Positions 35,094 through 43,292 of a stretch of 64,000 nucleotides of DNA are shown piece after piece. A program made the position numbers and the translations under genes. How positions within the stretch are numbered: position 1 is the stretch's first letter; every line of letters starts with the position of its first letter. This DNA is from Rhizobium sp. ARZ01 (GTDB lineage Bacteria > Pseudomonadota > Alphaproteobacteria > Rhizobiales > Rhizobiaceae), in NCBI RefSeq assembly GCF_014851675.1, contig NZ_JACVAE010000001.1, forward strand, positions 2,542,001-2,606,000, written 5' to 3'. The notes under the pieces are model-generated. The model worked only from the letters and a program-made list of their open reading frames with translations, was not told the DNA's origin and did no database searches.

Positions 35094-35480
35094 TTACCTG
35101 CCGGTCACGTCGATGTCGGCCACGATCCGGCCGGCCGCGATGTCGAACAGGATCGCCTTGCGGGCGCCATCGGCGAATGCGCCATAGAACAGGATCTGTC
35201 CGTCCGACTGGGAAACCGACGAGACGGTGAAGCCATCCGGCAATGCGACCGCGCCCGTCAGCGGCCCGTCGCTCGGCACTTCCAGACCAGCGGAAACGCC
35301 GCTTTCGGGCTTGCCATCCGTCCGCGTCACCTTGTAGACAATGGCCGCGAGCACCGCCATGAACATGACGAGCATGATGCCGCCCGAAACGAGCTGCAGG
35401 CGAACCATCTTGCGACGGACGTTCTCCATGGCCGGATCGAGCGGCTTTTCTTCTTGTTCATCGATCTCGATATTCGACAT
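35094..35480 (-). CDS. Small single-pass membrane protein, uncharacterised
   Basis: The 128-residue product has an acidic N-terminus, one transmembrane helix at about residues 30-50 (LVSGGIMLVMFMAVLAAIVY) and a C-terminal domain of about 75 residues (ALPDGFTVSSVSQSDGQILF). That arrangement places the C-terminal part in the periplasm. It resembles conserved rhizobial membrane proteins without known role. It precedes the SpoU methyltransferase gene in an operon and is divergent from rluD, with starts 37 bp apart. Confidence 0.75.
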   Translation of the reverse strand: MSNIEIDEQEEKPLDPAMENVRRKMVRLQLVSGGIMLVMFMAVLAAIVYKVTRTDGKPESGVSAGLEVPSDGPLTGAVALPDGFTVSSVSQSDGQILFYGAFADGARKAILFDIAAGRIVADIDVTGR

Positions 35481-35517
35481 GAGCGGTAGCGTCTCCGACA
35501 GGCAGGACAATCTTTGA

Positions 35518-36546
35518 ATGAGCGACCCCTTTAAACAAGCCGACGACACAAGGAAAGTCCTGACGGCCGGCGAGGATGCCGCAGGGCGCATCGACGCCTG
35601 GCTCGCAGAAGCGCTCGGCGGCGAATTCTCGCGCAGCCGGATCAAGGCGCTGATCGAACAGGGCGCCGTCCTGGTCAACGGTGCCGCCGCGACCGAGCCC
35701 AAGCGCAAGGTGCACCCCAAGGACGTCGTCGAGATCGGTTTGCCCGAGCCGGAGGATCCCCAGCCGAAGGGTGAGGACATTCCGCTGGAAGTACTCTACG
35801 AGGACGACGACCTGATCGTCGTCGTCAAGCCCGCGGGTCTTGTCGTGCATCCGGGCGCCGGCAACTGGACCGGGACGCTCGTCAACGCCCTGATCCACCA
35901 CTGCGGCACCAGCCTGTCCGGCATCGGCGGCGTGCGCCGGCCTGGCATCGTGCATCGGCTCGACAAGGAAACGAGCGGCGTCATGGTCGCCGCCAAGAAC
36001 GACACAGCCCACCGCCATCTCTCGGAGCAGTTCGCCGACCACGGTCGCAGCGGCCCGCTGGAGCGCGCCTACCAGGCTGTCGTCTGGGGCCGCCCGAAGC
36101 AGCTACGCGGCACGATCGACGCGCCGCTTGGCCGCGCCGGCGACCGTACAAAGCGCGCGGTGAAGCGCGAGGAAAGCGATGATGCGCGCGAGGCTATCAC
36201 CCATTACGAGGTGGTCGAACGCTATGGCGAAAAGCCGGACGCGACCTGCCTCGCCTCGCTGGTCGAGTGCGAGCTGGAAACCGGCCGCACGCACCAGATC
36301 CGTGTCCACATGGCCCATATCGGCCATCCGCTGATTGGCGACCCCGAATACGGCGCCGCCTTCAAGACCAAGGCGAACCTGTTGCCCGAGCAGGCACGCG
36401 CGGTGGTGAACGGGTTTCACCGCCAGGCGCTGCACGCCTTCATGCTGCAATTCGAGCATCCGACGACAGGCGAAGTCATGCGCTTCGAGGCCCCTGCGCC
36501 AGCGGACCTGGAGACGCTGCTGGAGGCGCTGCGAACGATGGGCTGA
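35518..36546 (+). CDS. rluD: 23S rRNA pseudouridine synthase RluD-like
   Basis: The 342-residue RluA-family enzyme has an N-terminal S4 RNA-binding domain (SRSRIKALIEQGAVLVNG). The catalytic motif is GIVHRLDKETSG, with its Asp, and TGRTHQIRVHMAHIGHPLIG is the family signature. Possession of the S4 domain and length favour RluD, which modifies the 1911-1917 loop of 23S rRNA, over RluA or RluC. ATG 35518 is the only sensible start. Confidence 0.88.
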   Translation: MSDPFKQADDTRKVLTAGEDAAGRIDAWLAEALGGEFSRSRIKALIEQGAVLVNGAAATEPKRKVHPKDVVEIGLPEPEDPQPKGEDIPLEVLYEDDDLIVVVKPAGLVVHPGAGNWTGTLVNALIHHCGTSLSGIGGVRRPGIVHRLDKETSGVMVAAKNDTAHRHLSEQFADHGRSGPLERAYQAVVWGRPKQLRGTIDAPLGRAGDRTKRAVKREESDDAREAITHYEVVERYGEKPDATCLASLVECELETGRTHQIRVHMAHIGHPLIGDPEYGAAFKTKANLLPEQARAVVNGFHRQALHAFMLQFEHPTTGEVMRFEAPAPADLETLLEALRTMG

Positions 36547-36663
36547 GGCTGGCACGCCGACAGCGCTGCCCTTGAAATTCCGGTCCGTCAGCACGAAATA
36601 TTGTGTTGACCGCACAAGCCGCACAATCATTCCGGTTTTCACCGCTTCGTGAAACGACCGGTG

Positions 36664-36692
36664 CTTGAACCATTGTTTCGCCACACCTATCT
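36664..36692 (+). promoter_or_regulatory. Promoter of rpoH
   Basis: CTTGAA (36664-36669), a 17-base spacer and CTATCT (36687-36692) match the rhizobial housekeeping promoter CTTGAC-N17-CTATAT with one change in each box. It lies about 125 bp before the rpoH start. Confidence 0.65.
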
Positions 36693-36815
36693 TACACTCT
36701 GGCGGGGTCGCCAAGTCCCGCCCCGGAGCATGATCACGAACGGGGATCCGGTCCGGATCAGGCTCCGCTCAAGGCTTGCCTAGAGAGGAAGCCGTACCAA
36801 GGAAAGGGGTGCTCG

Positions 36816-37721
36816 ATGGCCCGCAACACATTGCCGTCCGTCACGGCCGGCGAAGGCGGTCTTAACCGCTATCTCGACGAAATCCGCAAATTTCCGATGC
36901 TTGAGCCGCAGCAGGAATACATGCTCGCCAAGCGTTACCAGGAACATGACGATCGCAACGCCGCCCATCAGCTGGTGACGAGCCATCTGCGCCTCGTGGC
37001 GAAGATTGCCATGGGCTATCGCGGCTATGGCCTGCCGATCGGCGAAGTCATCTCCGAAGGCAATGTCGGCCTGATGCAGGCGGTGAAGAAATTCGATCCC
37101 GAGCGCGGTTTCCGCCTGGCCACCTATGCCATGTGGTGGATCAAGGCATCGATCCAGGAATACATCCTGCGCTCCTGGTCGTTGGTGAAGATGGGAACGA
37201 CTGCCAACCAGAAACGGCTCTTCTTCAACTTGCGCCGGATGAAGGGCAAGATCCAGGCGATCGACGACGGCGACCTGCGGCCCGACCAGGTGGCGGAAAT
37301 CGCCACCAAGTTGCAGGTTTCCGAAGAGGAAGTCGTGTCGATGAACCGCCGCCTCTCCGGCGACGCCTCGCTGAACGCGCCGATCAAGGCCAGCGAAGGT
37401 GACTCCGGACAGTGGCAGGACTGGCTTGTGGATGACCGTGACAGCCAGGAAGAGACGCTGATCGAGCAGGACGAACTGGAGACCCGCCGCGCCATGCTGG
37501 CGCGCGCCATGGGCGTTCTCAACGAGCGCGAGCGCCGCATCTTCGAGGCCCGCCGCCTCGCCGAGGATCCGGTCACCCTCGAGGAACTGTCAACCGAGTT
37601 CGACATCAGCCGCGAGCGTGTGCGCCAGATCGAGGTCCGTGCCTTTGAGAAGGTGCAGGAAGCCGTTCAGAAGCTTGCCGTCGAACAAGCCAAGTCCGTC
37701 CGCACGATTGAGGATGCTTAG
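36816..37721 (+). CDS. rpoH: Heat-shock sigma factor RpoH (sigma-32)
   Basis: This 301-residue group 3-type sigma factor directs transcription of heat-shock genes. It has the region 2 core (EGNVGLMQAVKKFDPERGFR, then ATYAMWWIKASIQEYIL) and the RpoH box QKRLFFNLRRMKGK, which distinguishes it from RpoD. Region 4 is TLEELSTEFDISRERVRQIE. GGAAAGGGG stands ahead of ATG 36816. A strong terminator follows. Rhizobia usually carry two rpoH copies, and the sequence alone does not tell me which this is. Confidence 0.95.
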   Translation: MARNTLPSVTAGEGGLNRYLDEIRKFPMLEPQQEYMLAKRYQEHDDRNAAHQLVTSHLRLVAKIAMGYRGYGLPIGEVISEGNVGLMQAVKKFDPERGFRLATYAMWWIKASIQEYILRSWSLVKMGTTANQKRLFFNLRRMKGKIQAIDDGDLRPDQVAEIATKLQVSEEEVVSMNRRLSGDASLNAPIKASEGDSGQWQDWLVDDRDSQEETLIEQDELETRRAMLARAMGVLNERERRIFEARRLAEDPVTLEELSTEFDISRERVRQIEVRAFEKVQEAVQKLAVEQAKSVRTIEDA

Positions 37722-37747
37722 GCGTCTCTCCTCGATAACGAAAAACG

Positions 37748-37775
37748 AAAAAGCCCGGCGCAGGTCCGGGCTTTT
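37748..37775 (+). terminator. Terminator of rpoH
   Basis: AAAAGCCCGG and CCGGGCTTTT form a stem around CGCAGGT. T and A runs on both sides allow bidirectional use with the convergent gene. Confidence 0.88.
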
Positions 37776-37794
37776 CTGTTTCTGTCGCATACCA

Positions 37795-40005
37795 TCACTG
37801 GCTGTTTGCTGTTGGTGCCAGAGTCGCCCACGCGCTCATCACAGAGTTGAACACCTCCGCCCCCGTCGTCCCCTTCTCCAGCGTGATCAGGGCGCGCCGG
37901 CCGTTGCGGTAGGTGATCGGGATATCGATCCAGTCGCGGCTCTTCAGGAGCTCCGCATTGCGTGTGATCGCATCCGGGAAATCGTTCAGCGCGATCATGT
38001 GGAAATCCTCGGTGATCTTGGCGGGAACCGCGATCAGAGGATCACCGCGATCCTGCTCCGTCTGCTTCATGGCCACGCGCTGGACGCTGTCGATGTTACC
38101 GCCCTCGAAATTCGGCGGCAGCGCAAAGACGATCTCGACGAGGTGGCTCGCCGGAAGAGACTTGTCGGCATTGCGCCGGATGGTCAGCTGTGCCGTCAAG
38201 CCGTTCGAGGGAGCGTTGACTTGCGCACGGATCACAGGCTCCGGCTTGGCATCGCCGCCGGGCGACTCCTCAGCCTTCGACCAGACCACGGTCCCATCGA
38301 TTGCCGTCGGCGCGGACTGGCCGAGCCGCTCTTCATAAAGGAACATCTTCTGCGAAACGCCGACCGGCGGCTGTTCGGCGGTAGTCGTAGTCTGCGCCGT
38401 TCCGGTTGGCGCCACCCCAGCCGCAGCACCAGCCGTAGCCTGGCCGGCCGCAGCTTCGGTTGTTGCGCCCGTGACGGGCGTTCCGACATTCGCAGCGCCG
38501 TCAGTCGCCGTTGCAGTTCCGCCCGCAGCCGGAATACCGGTTGCCGTGCCGATCGTTTCGGCAGACGCTACCTCGGTCGTCTGCTCTGCCACGGACTTCC
38601 CTTCCTCCGCCGTGGCATCGCCCGCCACGACAGCCGGGCCATCGTCTGACTCCGTACCGTCGGGAAGCAGGCGCTGCGTGAACTTTGTCTTGCCGCTCTC
38701 GGCCGAAGCAACCCGCGTCCCCGCCGCCTCGCCTTGACCGTTGCCCGTAGCAACTGCACCGGCATCGCCGTTCGTGCCGCCCGTATCACCGGCAGGGGTT
38801 GCTGCGGGAGCGACAAGATCGGCGATCATCCCGTCGACGGTATCGCGGTTGAGCCAATAGGCAGCTCCCGCGCCGCCGATGACGGCGAGTGCCGCTACCG
38901 TTGCGCCGATCTTGGCAAAGCTGATTTTGCGCTTGCGCGGCTCGGCCCGGAACGGCCGCTGTCCGTTACGCACTGCCGTCTCGGTCGCGCCGGCGGCCCC
39001 TAGTGCATCAGCCGATGCCGCCGGTGTCGCAGCAGCATTCGAACTCGGCTGGTACCCGATCAGGTCCTCGAGATCGCTCCAGGCGTTGTCCTTTGCCTTC
39101 TTCTGCTCTGGCGCCGGCGCGCCGGTCGTTGCCTCCTCAGGCCAGCTCCATTCCGGTGCGGTCTCCGCGGCAACCTCATGCGGCGCGACATCCCGCGTTT
39201 GCTCTTCTCGGGCGATCACCTCATGGGCTGTCACTTCGTCCGGCTCGGCGTCCGCCGGTTCGTCGCTCCATTCCCACGGCATCGCCTTCGCCGTCGCCGG
39301 CGCCTCAGCGGCAGCTTCGGGCGGGGTCACACTCTCAATAGCGTGAACATCGTGGGCCGCGGCAGGCTCACCGTAGTGGGATGCGGTAGCCTGCTCGGCA
39401 AAGGCCGTGTGATCGTTGGCAGGATCCTCGACTGGCTCCAGGCCAATGTAAGACGGCCCCTGGTCGTGATCGGCAGCAGCCGCCGCGTCCGGATGGGCCG
39501 TTTCGTCATGCGCGGGAGCAACAGCAGGAGGCAGTTCCGCCGCCTCCGGTGTCCAATGCTGCTGCACCTCTGGCTCGGGCTCTGTCGGCTCAGACGCCAC
39601 CGGCGCGGACTCGATGACGTCCTGAACCGGCTCTGGAACAGCCGTGGGCTCCTGCATCACCTCCCTTTCGGGAACCTCGGATGCAGTAACATGCTCCGGT
39701 GGCGGTTCGAGTACCTGAACCGGTTCGGGAACCGGGGGCGTCTTGACCACGGCCGGAGCGCTTTCCTCGACGGAAACTTTCTCTGCCGGCAGCGCCTCGG
39801 CATGCTCGCCCTCGACTTCGGAGATGGCGTTTTCGAGCTTGTCGAGCTGACGCTGCACCAGTTCGTCCGACGGACGCGGGTTCATCGCCTCGAGTTGCCG
39901 ACGCACGGCGCCGCGAGCCTTGTCATAGACCTTGACCCGCATATCCGGAGAATTGTCCGTGAGGCCATCAACGGCCCTACGAATGACTGCTACAAAATCC
40001 GCCAT
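37795..40005 (-). CDS. Large Ala/Pro/Glu-rich single-pass membrane protein, uncharacterised
   Basis: The 736-residue protein has four parts. A conserved N-terminal helical segment lies at residues 1-65 (MADFVAVIRRAVDGLTDNSP). It is followed by about 300 residues of Ala/Pro/Glu-rich, presumably disordered, cytoplasmic sequence, then a transmembrane helix near residue 375 (GATVAALAVIGGAGAAYWLN). A second low-complexity linker leads to a folded C-terminal domain of about 170 residues (QKMFLYEERLGQ to WATLAPTANSQ) on the periplasmic side. I know no function. It starts 69 bp after the purA stop on the same strand and may share its transcript. Confidence 0.82.
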   Translation of the reverse strand: MADFVAVIRRAVDGLTDNSPDMRVKVYDKARGAVRRQLEAMNPRPSDELVQRQLDKLENAISEVEGEHAEALPAEKVSVEESAPAVVKTPPVPEPVQVLEPPPEHVTASEVPEREVMQEPTAVPEPVQDVIESAPVASEPTEPEPEVQQHWTPEAAELPPAVAPAHDETAHPDAAAAADHDQGPSYIGLEPVEDPANDHTAFAEQATASHYGEPAAAHDVHAIESVTPPEAAAEAPATAKAMPWEWSDEPADAEPDEVTAHEVIAREEQTRDVAPHEVAAETAPEWSWPEEATTGAPAPEQKKAKDNAWSDLEDLIGYQPSSNAAATPAASADALGAAGATETAVRNGQRPFRAEPRKRKISFAKIGATVAALAVIGGAGAAYWLNRDTVDGMIADLVAPAATPAGDTGGTNGDAGAVATGNGQGEAAGTRVASAESGKTKFTQRLLPDGTESDDGPAVVAGDATAEEGKSVAEQTTEVASAETIGTATGIPAAGGTATATDGAANVGTPVTGATTEAAAGQATAGAAAGVAPTGTAQTTTTAEQPPVGVSQKMFLYEERLGQSAPTAIDGTVVWSKAEESPGGDAKPEPVIRAQVNAPSNGLTAQLTIRRNADKSLPASHLVEIVFALPPNFEGGNIDSVQRVAMKQTEQDRGDPLIAVPAKITEDFHMIALNDFPDAITRNAELLKSRDWIDIPITYRNGRRALITLEKGTTGAEVFNSVMSAWATLAPTANSQ

Positions 40006-40074
40006 AAGAACTTTCTCGTGATCTCCGGCCTTTCGTTGTGCGAATCCAGTCCGGAACAGGTGTCAAATCAAATC

Positions 40075-41379
40075 TTAGTCCTCGAAGGGATCGGTCACAA
40101 GTATGGTGTCTTCGCGCTCGGGGCTGGTCGAAAGCAACGCTACCGGCGCCCCGATCAGTTCTTCGACCTGGCGGACATACTTGATCGCCTGTGCCGGGAG
40201 GTCGGCCCATTTGCGAGCGCCGACGGTCGATTCCTTCCAGCCCTCCAGCGTGATGTACTTCGGTACGACGCGTGCCTGCTGGCCCTGGCTCGCCGGCAGA
40301 TGGTCGATCTCCTGGCCATCAAGCGTGTAACCGACGCAGATTTTCAGTTCGTCCAGGCCGTCGAGCACATCGAGCTTGGTGAGCGCGATGCCGGTGATGC
40401 CGTTGGTGGCGACCGACTGGCGCACGAGTGCCGCGTCGAACCAGCCGCAGCGGCGCTTGCGGCCGGTGACAGTGCCGAATTCGCGCCCCTTCTCGCCGAG
40501 GAACTGACCGATCTCGTCGGTCAACTCGGTCGGGAACGGACCTTCGCCGACACGGGTCGTGTAGGCCTTGGTGATGCCGAGGATATAGCCGAGCGCGCCC
40601 GGCCCCATGCCAGAGCCGGCAGCGGCCTGTCCTGCAACCGTGTTGGAGGAGGTGACATAGGGATAGGTGCCGTGGTCGATATCAAGGAGCGAGCCCTGTG
40701 CGCCTTCGAACAGAATACGCGCGCCGCTGCGGCGCTCCTTGTCCAGCATCAGCCAGACGGTGTCGCGGAAGGGCAGCACGCGATCGGCGACCGAGGTCAG
40801 TTCCTGCATGATCGTCTCGTGGCTGATCTCCTGCTCGCCGAGACCGCGGCGAAGAGCGTTGTGGTGCGTCAGCAGTCGCTCGACCTTGGCCGAAAGCGTT
40901 TCGAGATCGGCGAGATCCATAACGCGGATCGCGCGGCGGCCAACCTTGTCCTCATAGGCCGGGCCGATACCGCGACGCGTCGTGCCAATCTTGATGCCGC
41001 CGTTGCTGTTGGCGGCCGCGTCCTCACGGATGCCGTCGAGTTCGCGGTGCAGCGAGAGGATCAGCGTCGCGTTGTCAGCAATGCGCAGGTTGTCGGGCGT
41101 AATCGTGACGCCCTGGCCGGCCAGCTTGTCGATTTCGGCGCAAAGGGCATGCGGATCGATGACGACGCCGTTGCCGATCACGGCCATCTTGCCGGGGCGC
41201 ACGACGCCCGAAGGCAGCAGCGAAAGCTTGTAGCTGGTCCCGTCAATGACCAGGGTATGGCCGGCATTGTGACCGCCCTGGAAACGCACGACGATATCGG
41301 CGCGCTCCGAGAGCCAATCGACAATCTTGCCCTTGCCTTCATCGCCCCATTGGGACCCGATCACCACGACATTGGTCAT
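40075..41379 (-). CDS. purA: Adenylosuccinate synthetase
   Basis: PurA joins IMP and aspartate using GTP in AMP synthesis. The 434-residue protein begins [20 protein letters not shown] with the P-loop and catalytic Asp. It has [10 protein letters not shown], the loop [14 protein letters not shown] and the signature [17 protein letters not shown] 41379 is chosen because it precedes the P-loop at the usual distance and has AGGAAAG upstream. The gene is complete. Confidence 0.97.
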   Translation of the reverse strand: MTNVVVIGSQWGDEGKGKIVDWLSERADIVVRFQGGHNAGHTLVIDGTSYKLSLLPSGVVRPGKMAVIGNGVVIDPHALCAEIDKLAGQGVTITPDNLRIADNATLILSLHRELDGIREDAAANSNGGIKIGTTRRGIGPAYEDKVGRRAIRVMDLADLETLSAKVERLLTHHNALRRGLGEQEISHETIMQELTSVADRVLPFRDTVWLMLDKERRSGARILFEGAQGSLLDIDHGTYPYVTSSNTVAGQAAAGSGMGPGALGYILGITKAYTTRVGEGPFPTELTDEIGQFLGEKGREFGTVTGRKRRCGWFDAALVRQSVATNGITGIALTKLDVLDGLDELKICVGYTLDGQEIDHLPASQGQQARVVPKYITLEGWKESTVGARKWADLPAQAIKYVRQVEELIGAPVALLSTSPEREDTILVTDPFED

Positions 41380-41573
41380 TTCGTCTTTCCTGCTTCTTGC
41401 GCGCTTGCTCGCACGCACTTTACAAACCCGCGCATCTATACTGTGTAGTTTTTCCGAAAGCGACCCTGTTATGCGGATGCAACCTGCTTTTTGCGTGGCG
41501 GAATCGGCAAATAGGACCTATCTCTGCGCCCGCCTTACCATCCACAACTGCGACGAGCTCCTCGGAAAACGCC

Positions 41574-42461
41574 TTGACCAGCAAAGCCTATCTCTATCTC
41601 TGCGTAACCGCGCTCTTCTGGGGCGCCAATTCCGTCGCCGGCAAGCTCGCGGTCGGCCATGTCAGTCCCATGATGCTGACGACACTCCGCTGGTTAATCG
41701 CTCTTTGCGTCATTCTTGCGTTCATGATGCCGCAGGTCAGGCGCGACTGGCAGAAAATCAAGGCGCACTGGCTTCAGCTTTTACTCTATGGCGCATTCGG
41801 CTTCACACTGTTCAACGCCCTTCTCTACTCGGCGCTGAAACATACGAGCGCCATCAATGCCGTGATCGAGCAGGCGGGCATACCCATGCTCATCTTCGTC
41901 TTCAATTTCGTCCTCTTTCGCATACCCGCCTTACCCGCCCAGATCGTCGGCTTCTCCGTCACGCTGATCGGCGTGCTGGTGACTGCAGCGCACGGCGACT
42001 TGACCTCCCTGATGGAGCTGGAGTTCAATTTTGGCGACATGCTCATGATGTTTGCCTGCATCGTCTACGCCGCCTACACCGTATCGCTGCGCTGGAAACC
42101 GGTGATGCACTGGCAGAGCTTCATCGCCGCCCCCGTGTTCGGCGCGCTGGTCAGCTCGCTACCATTGCTGTGGTGGGAGGCCAGCATCGGGCAGATGATC
42201 GTGCCTGATACGACAGGCTGGATCATCGTTCTCTATGCCGCGATCTTTCCCTCGCTGATGTCGCAAGTTCTGTGGGTGCGCGGCGTCGAAATGATCGGCC
42301 CGAACCGCGCCGGCCTGTTCATCAACGCGATCCCCGTCTTCGGCACGCTTCTTTCCGTCCTGCTCATCGGCGAGACCATGCAGATGTTCCATCTCGTGGC
42401 GATGTTCCTCGTGCTCGGCGGCATTGCCATCGCGGAATGGGGTCGGCCGAAGCAGAACTGA
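41574..42461 (+). CDS. EamA/DMT-family transporter
   Basis: The 295-residue protein has about ten hydrophobic segments in two EamA repeats (AYLYLCVTALFWGANSVAGK; DMLMMFACIVYAAYTVSLRW). The start is placed at TTG 41574, where GGAA lies eight bases upstream and the first membrane helix begins; the frame is open further upstream but shows no membrane-protein character. It is divergent from purA. The substrate is unknown. Confidence 0.82.
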   Translation: MTSKAYLYLCVTALFWGANSVAGKLAVGHVSPMMLTTLRWLIALCVILAFMMPQVRRDWQKIKAHWLQLLLYGAFGFTLFNALLYSALKHTSAINAVIEQAGIPMLIFVFNFVLFRIPALPAQIVGFSVTLIGVLVTAAHGDLTSLMELEFNFGDMLMMFACIVYAAYTVSLRWKPVMHWQSFIAAPVFGALVSSLPLLWWEASIGQMIVPDTTGWIIVLYAAIFPSLMSQVLWVRGVEMIGPNRAGLFINAIPVFGTLLSVLLIGETMQMFHLVAMFLVLGGIAIAEWGRPKQN

Positions 42462-42592
42462 CGACGCTTGCGATCGGTGGTGACCTCTGACATCCGACCT
42501 TTGCCGCTGCAGCAAAACTCATTCCCCGATCTGCGGCATGCCGTCATGGTCCCTCGCGCGCTAGACTACGCGGCGGACAAAGGAGACCTCCC

Positions 42593-43012
42593 ATGACGAA
42601 CTACCGCGAAACGATTGCGCTCAGCCACAAGGGTGCGATGGCGATGCTGTCGGCGGCCGTGAGCCACGCCGAGAAGATCGCTGTGCCGCAATGCATCTTC
42701 CTGGTCGACGCCAGCGGCGAGACAATCGCCAGCATCAGGATGGACGGCGCGAAGTATCTGAGCATGCACACCGCCCGGTCCAAGGCCCGCACCGCCGCCT
42801 CCATCAACAACCCCACCGGCGCTATGCCAGTCGAGTTCGGCGTCGCCGCCGGTATCGCGTCGCAGGGCGGCGTCACCCACCTCCCCGGCGGACTGCCGAT
42901 TCGCTTTAGCGGCAAACTCGCGGGCGCAATCGGCGTCGGATCAGGCACCGGCGACCAGGATTTCGAGGTCGCCCGCGCGGCCCTCAGCGCCGTTGGCGCC
43001 GACCCCGTCTGA
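42593..43012 (+). CDS. GlcG/HbpS-family protein (DUF336)
   Basis: The 139-residue product matches the GlcG/HbpS fold, with the conserved VDASGETIASIRMDGA, ARSKARTAA, GVTHLPGGLPI and GAIGVGSGTGDQDFEVARAA segments. HbpS binds haem in Streptomyces and other members accompany small-molecule catabolism. No partner gene here fixes the role. GGAG lies seven bases before ATG 42593. Confidence 0.85.
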   Translation: MTNYRETIALSHKGAMAMLSAAVSHAEKIAVPQCIFLVDASGETIASIRMDGAKYLSMHTARSKARTAASINNPTGAMPVEFGVAAGIASQGGVTHLPGGLPIRFSGKLAGAIGVGSGTGDQDFEVARAALSAVGADPV

Positions 43013-43119
43013 TCTTCAAACTCCCCGTCGACTGACCGTCGCCGGGGAGCCCCAGGCGGCGCACGACCGCATTGCTAACGGGCTTCTTCTTGCTAATCCG
43101 CAAATTAGGGAGTTTGCGT

Positions 43120-43134
43120 TTAAGCAAAACTTAG
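43120..43134 (+). promoter_or_regulatory. CtrA-like box upstream of the second chemoreceptor gene
   Basis: TTAA-N7-TTAG differs by one base from TTAA-N7-TTAA and lies about 160 bp upstream of the chemoreceptor start, in an A/T-rich patch. Motility and chemotaxis genes are common CtrA targets, so the site is plausible but unproven. Confidence 0.35.
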
Positions 43135-43292
43135 ACTTTTGCTGGTCATTACGCACTGTTCCTTGGAGTGCTATGCGTCGATGTAGACGTGCGAAGGCAG
43201 CTCTAAAAATCTTGATTTTGCGCGCAATGCCACCCCGAAAGCCAGATGCGGCCTTCGGGAATGCACACGCTGCTTTCCGCGAGGGCTGAAAC

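Noticed and set aside
39178..41448. Long plus-strand open frame opposite purA and the Ala/Pro-rich gene
   Set aside because: It spans two well-supported minus-strand genes and their gap, and its translation is Arg-rich with no motifs.
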